Assembly (NCBI RefSeq): GCF_003818115.1
Contig: NZ_RPOI01000035.1
Location: 21,724 to 85,723, forward strand
From: Citrobacter youngae
GTDB taxonomy: Bacteria; Pseudomonadota; Gammaproteobacteria; Enterobacterales; Enterobacteriaceae
DNA length: 64,000 bases
Reading direction: 5' to 3'
In this document: piece by piece, positions 63,903-64,000 of the stretch
How the letters are laid out: each line of letters opens with the position of its first letter
Numbering within the stretch: the stretch's first letter is position 1
Made by a program: the position numbers and the translations under genes
The notes under the pieces: generated by a model
What the model was told of the DNA's origin: nothing
The model's input: only the letters and a program-made list of their open reading frames with translations
The model's database searches: none

Positions 63903-63993
63903 AATTCTGTTTATCAGACCGCTTCTGCGTTCTGATGTCATCTGTAATCAAGCTGAATCTGATGTCTCCTCGCCAAAACATCTTCGGCGTTGT

Positions 63994-64000
63994 AAGGTTA
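63994..64000 (-). rRNA. 23S ribosomal RNA, extreme 3' end
   Basis: The last seven bases read TAACCTT on the minus strand, which is the mature 3' end of E. coli-type 23S rRNA. Bases 63903-63993 are the 23S-5S spacer, including a copy of the ACAACGCCGAAG-TGTTTTGGC processing stem. Confidence 0.65.

Noticed and set aside
63741..63981. Open frames of 64-73 residues over the 5S rRNA
   Set aside because: They lie on or antisense to 5S rRNA and its spacers; such frames are known annotation artefacts.

Overview
The window is chromosomal DNA of an enterobacterium close to Escherichia, Salmonella and Citrobacter. Almost every protein is of E. coli length and very similar in sequence from memory. The gene order is the rrnC-to-metE part of the E. 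coli chromosome, written in reverse orientation. Differences from E. coli K-12 as I recall it: the aslAB pair between the argX tRNA cluster and hemY is missing, no yigF/yigG-type genes lie between corA and rarD, and an Rpn-family nuclease gene sits between rhtB and rhtC. ilvG is intact. A Citrobacter-like species fits best, but I cannot prove the species by reading.

Layout. 0-9 kb: end of ysgA, divergent metE/metR with MetJ and MetR sites, yigM (biotin uptake), yigL and pldB, the exporters rhtB and rhtC flanking the rpn gene. 9-17 kb: recQ, pldA, yigI, rarD, corA with its leader peptide corL, and SOS-controlled uvrD. 17-28 kb: dapF-yigA-xerC-yigB, lptM (yifL), cyaY, cyaA, and divergent hemCDXY. 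28-30 kb: the sRNA gene glmZ, the proM-leuT-hisR-argX tRNA operon and yifK (thrP). 30-43 kb: the complete enterobacterial common antigen (ECA) operon wecA-wzzE-wecB-wecC-rffG-rffH-wecD-wecE-wzxE-wecF-wzyE-wecG. 43-51 kb: rho with rhoL, trxA, rhlB, gppA, rep, ppiC. 51-60 kb: ilvC/ilvY and the attenuated ilvLXGMEDA operon. 60-64 kb: comM, maoP (yifE), hdfR, then trpT, aspT, 5S rRNA and the extreme 3' end of 23S rRNA of an rRNA operon (rrnC-like).

How the genes work together. The wec operon makes UDP-ManNAcA and dTDP-Fuc4NAc, assembles the ECA trisaccharide on undecaprenyl phosphate, flips it and polymerises it to a controlled length. The ilv block holds the branched-chain amino acid pathway from threonine and pyruvate to isoleucine and valine, with a leader peptide, attenuator and a LysR regulator for ilvC. 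hemC and hemD catalyse consecutive steps of tetrapyrrole synthesis. Several genes are controlled by short translated leaders (corL, rhoL, ilvL) or short upstream frames (ilvX); all four were found by direct reading and are shorter than usual annotation cut-offs.

No clearly undescribed multi-gene system is present. The most unusual locus is the rpn nuclease gene, which carries a plausible internal start with its own ribosome binding site. The nested inverted repeats at the yigM promoter are the next most unexplained signal.
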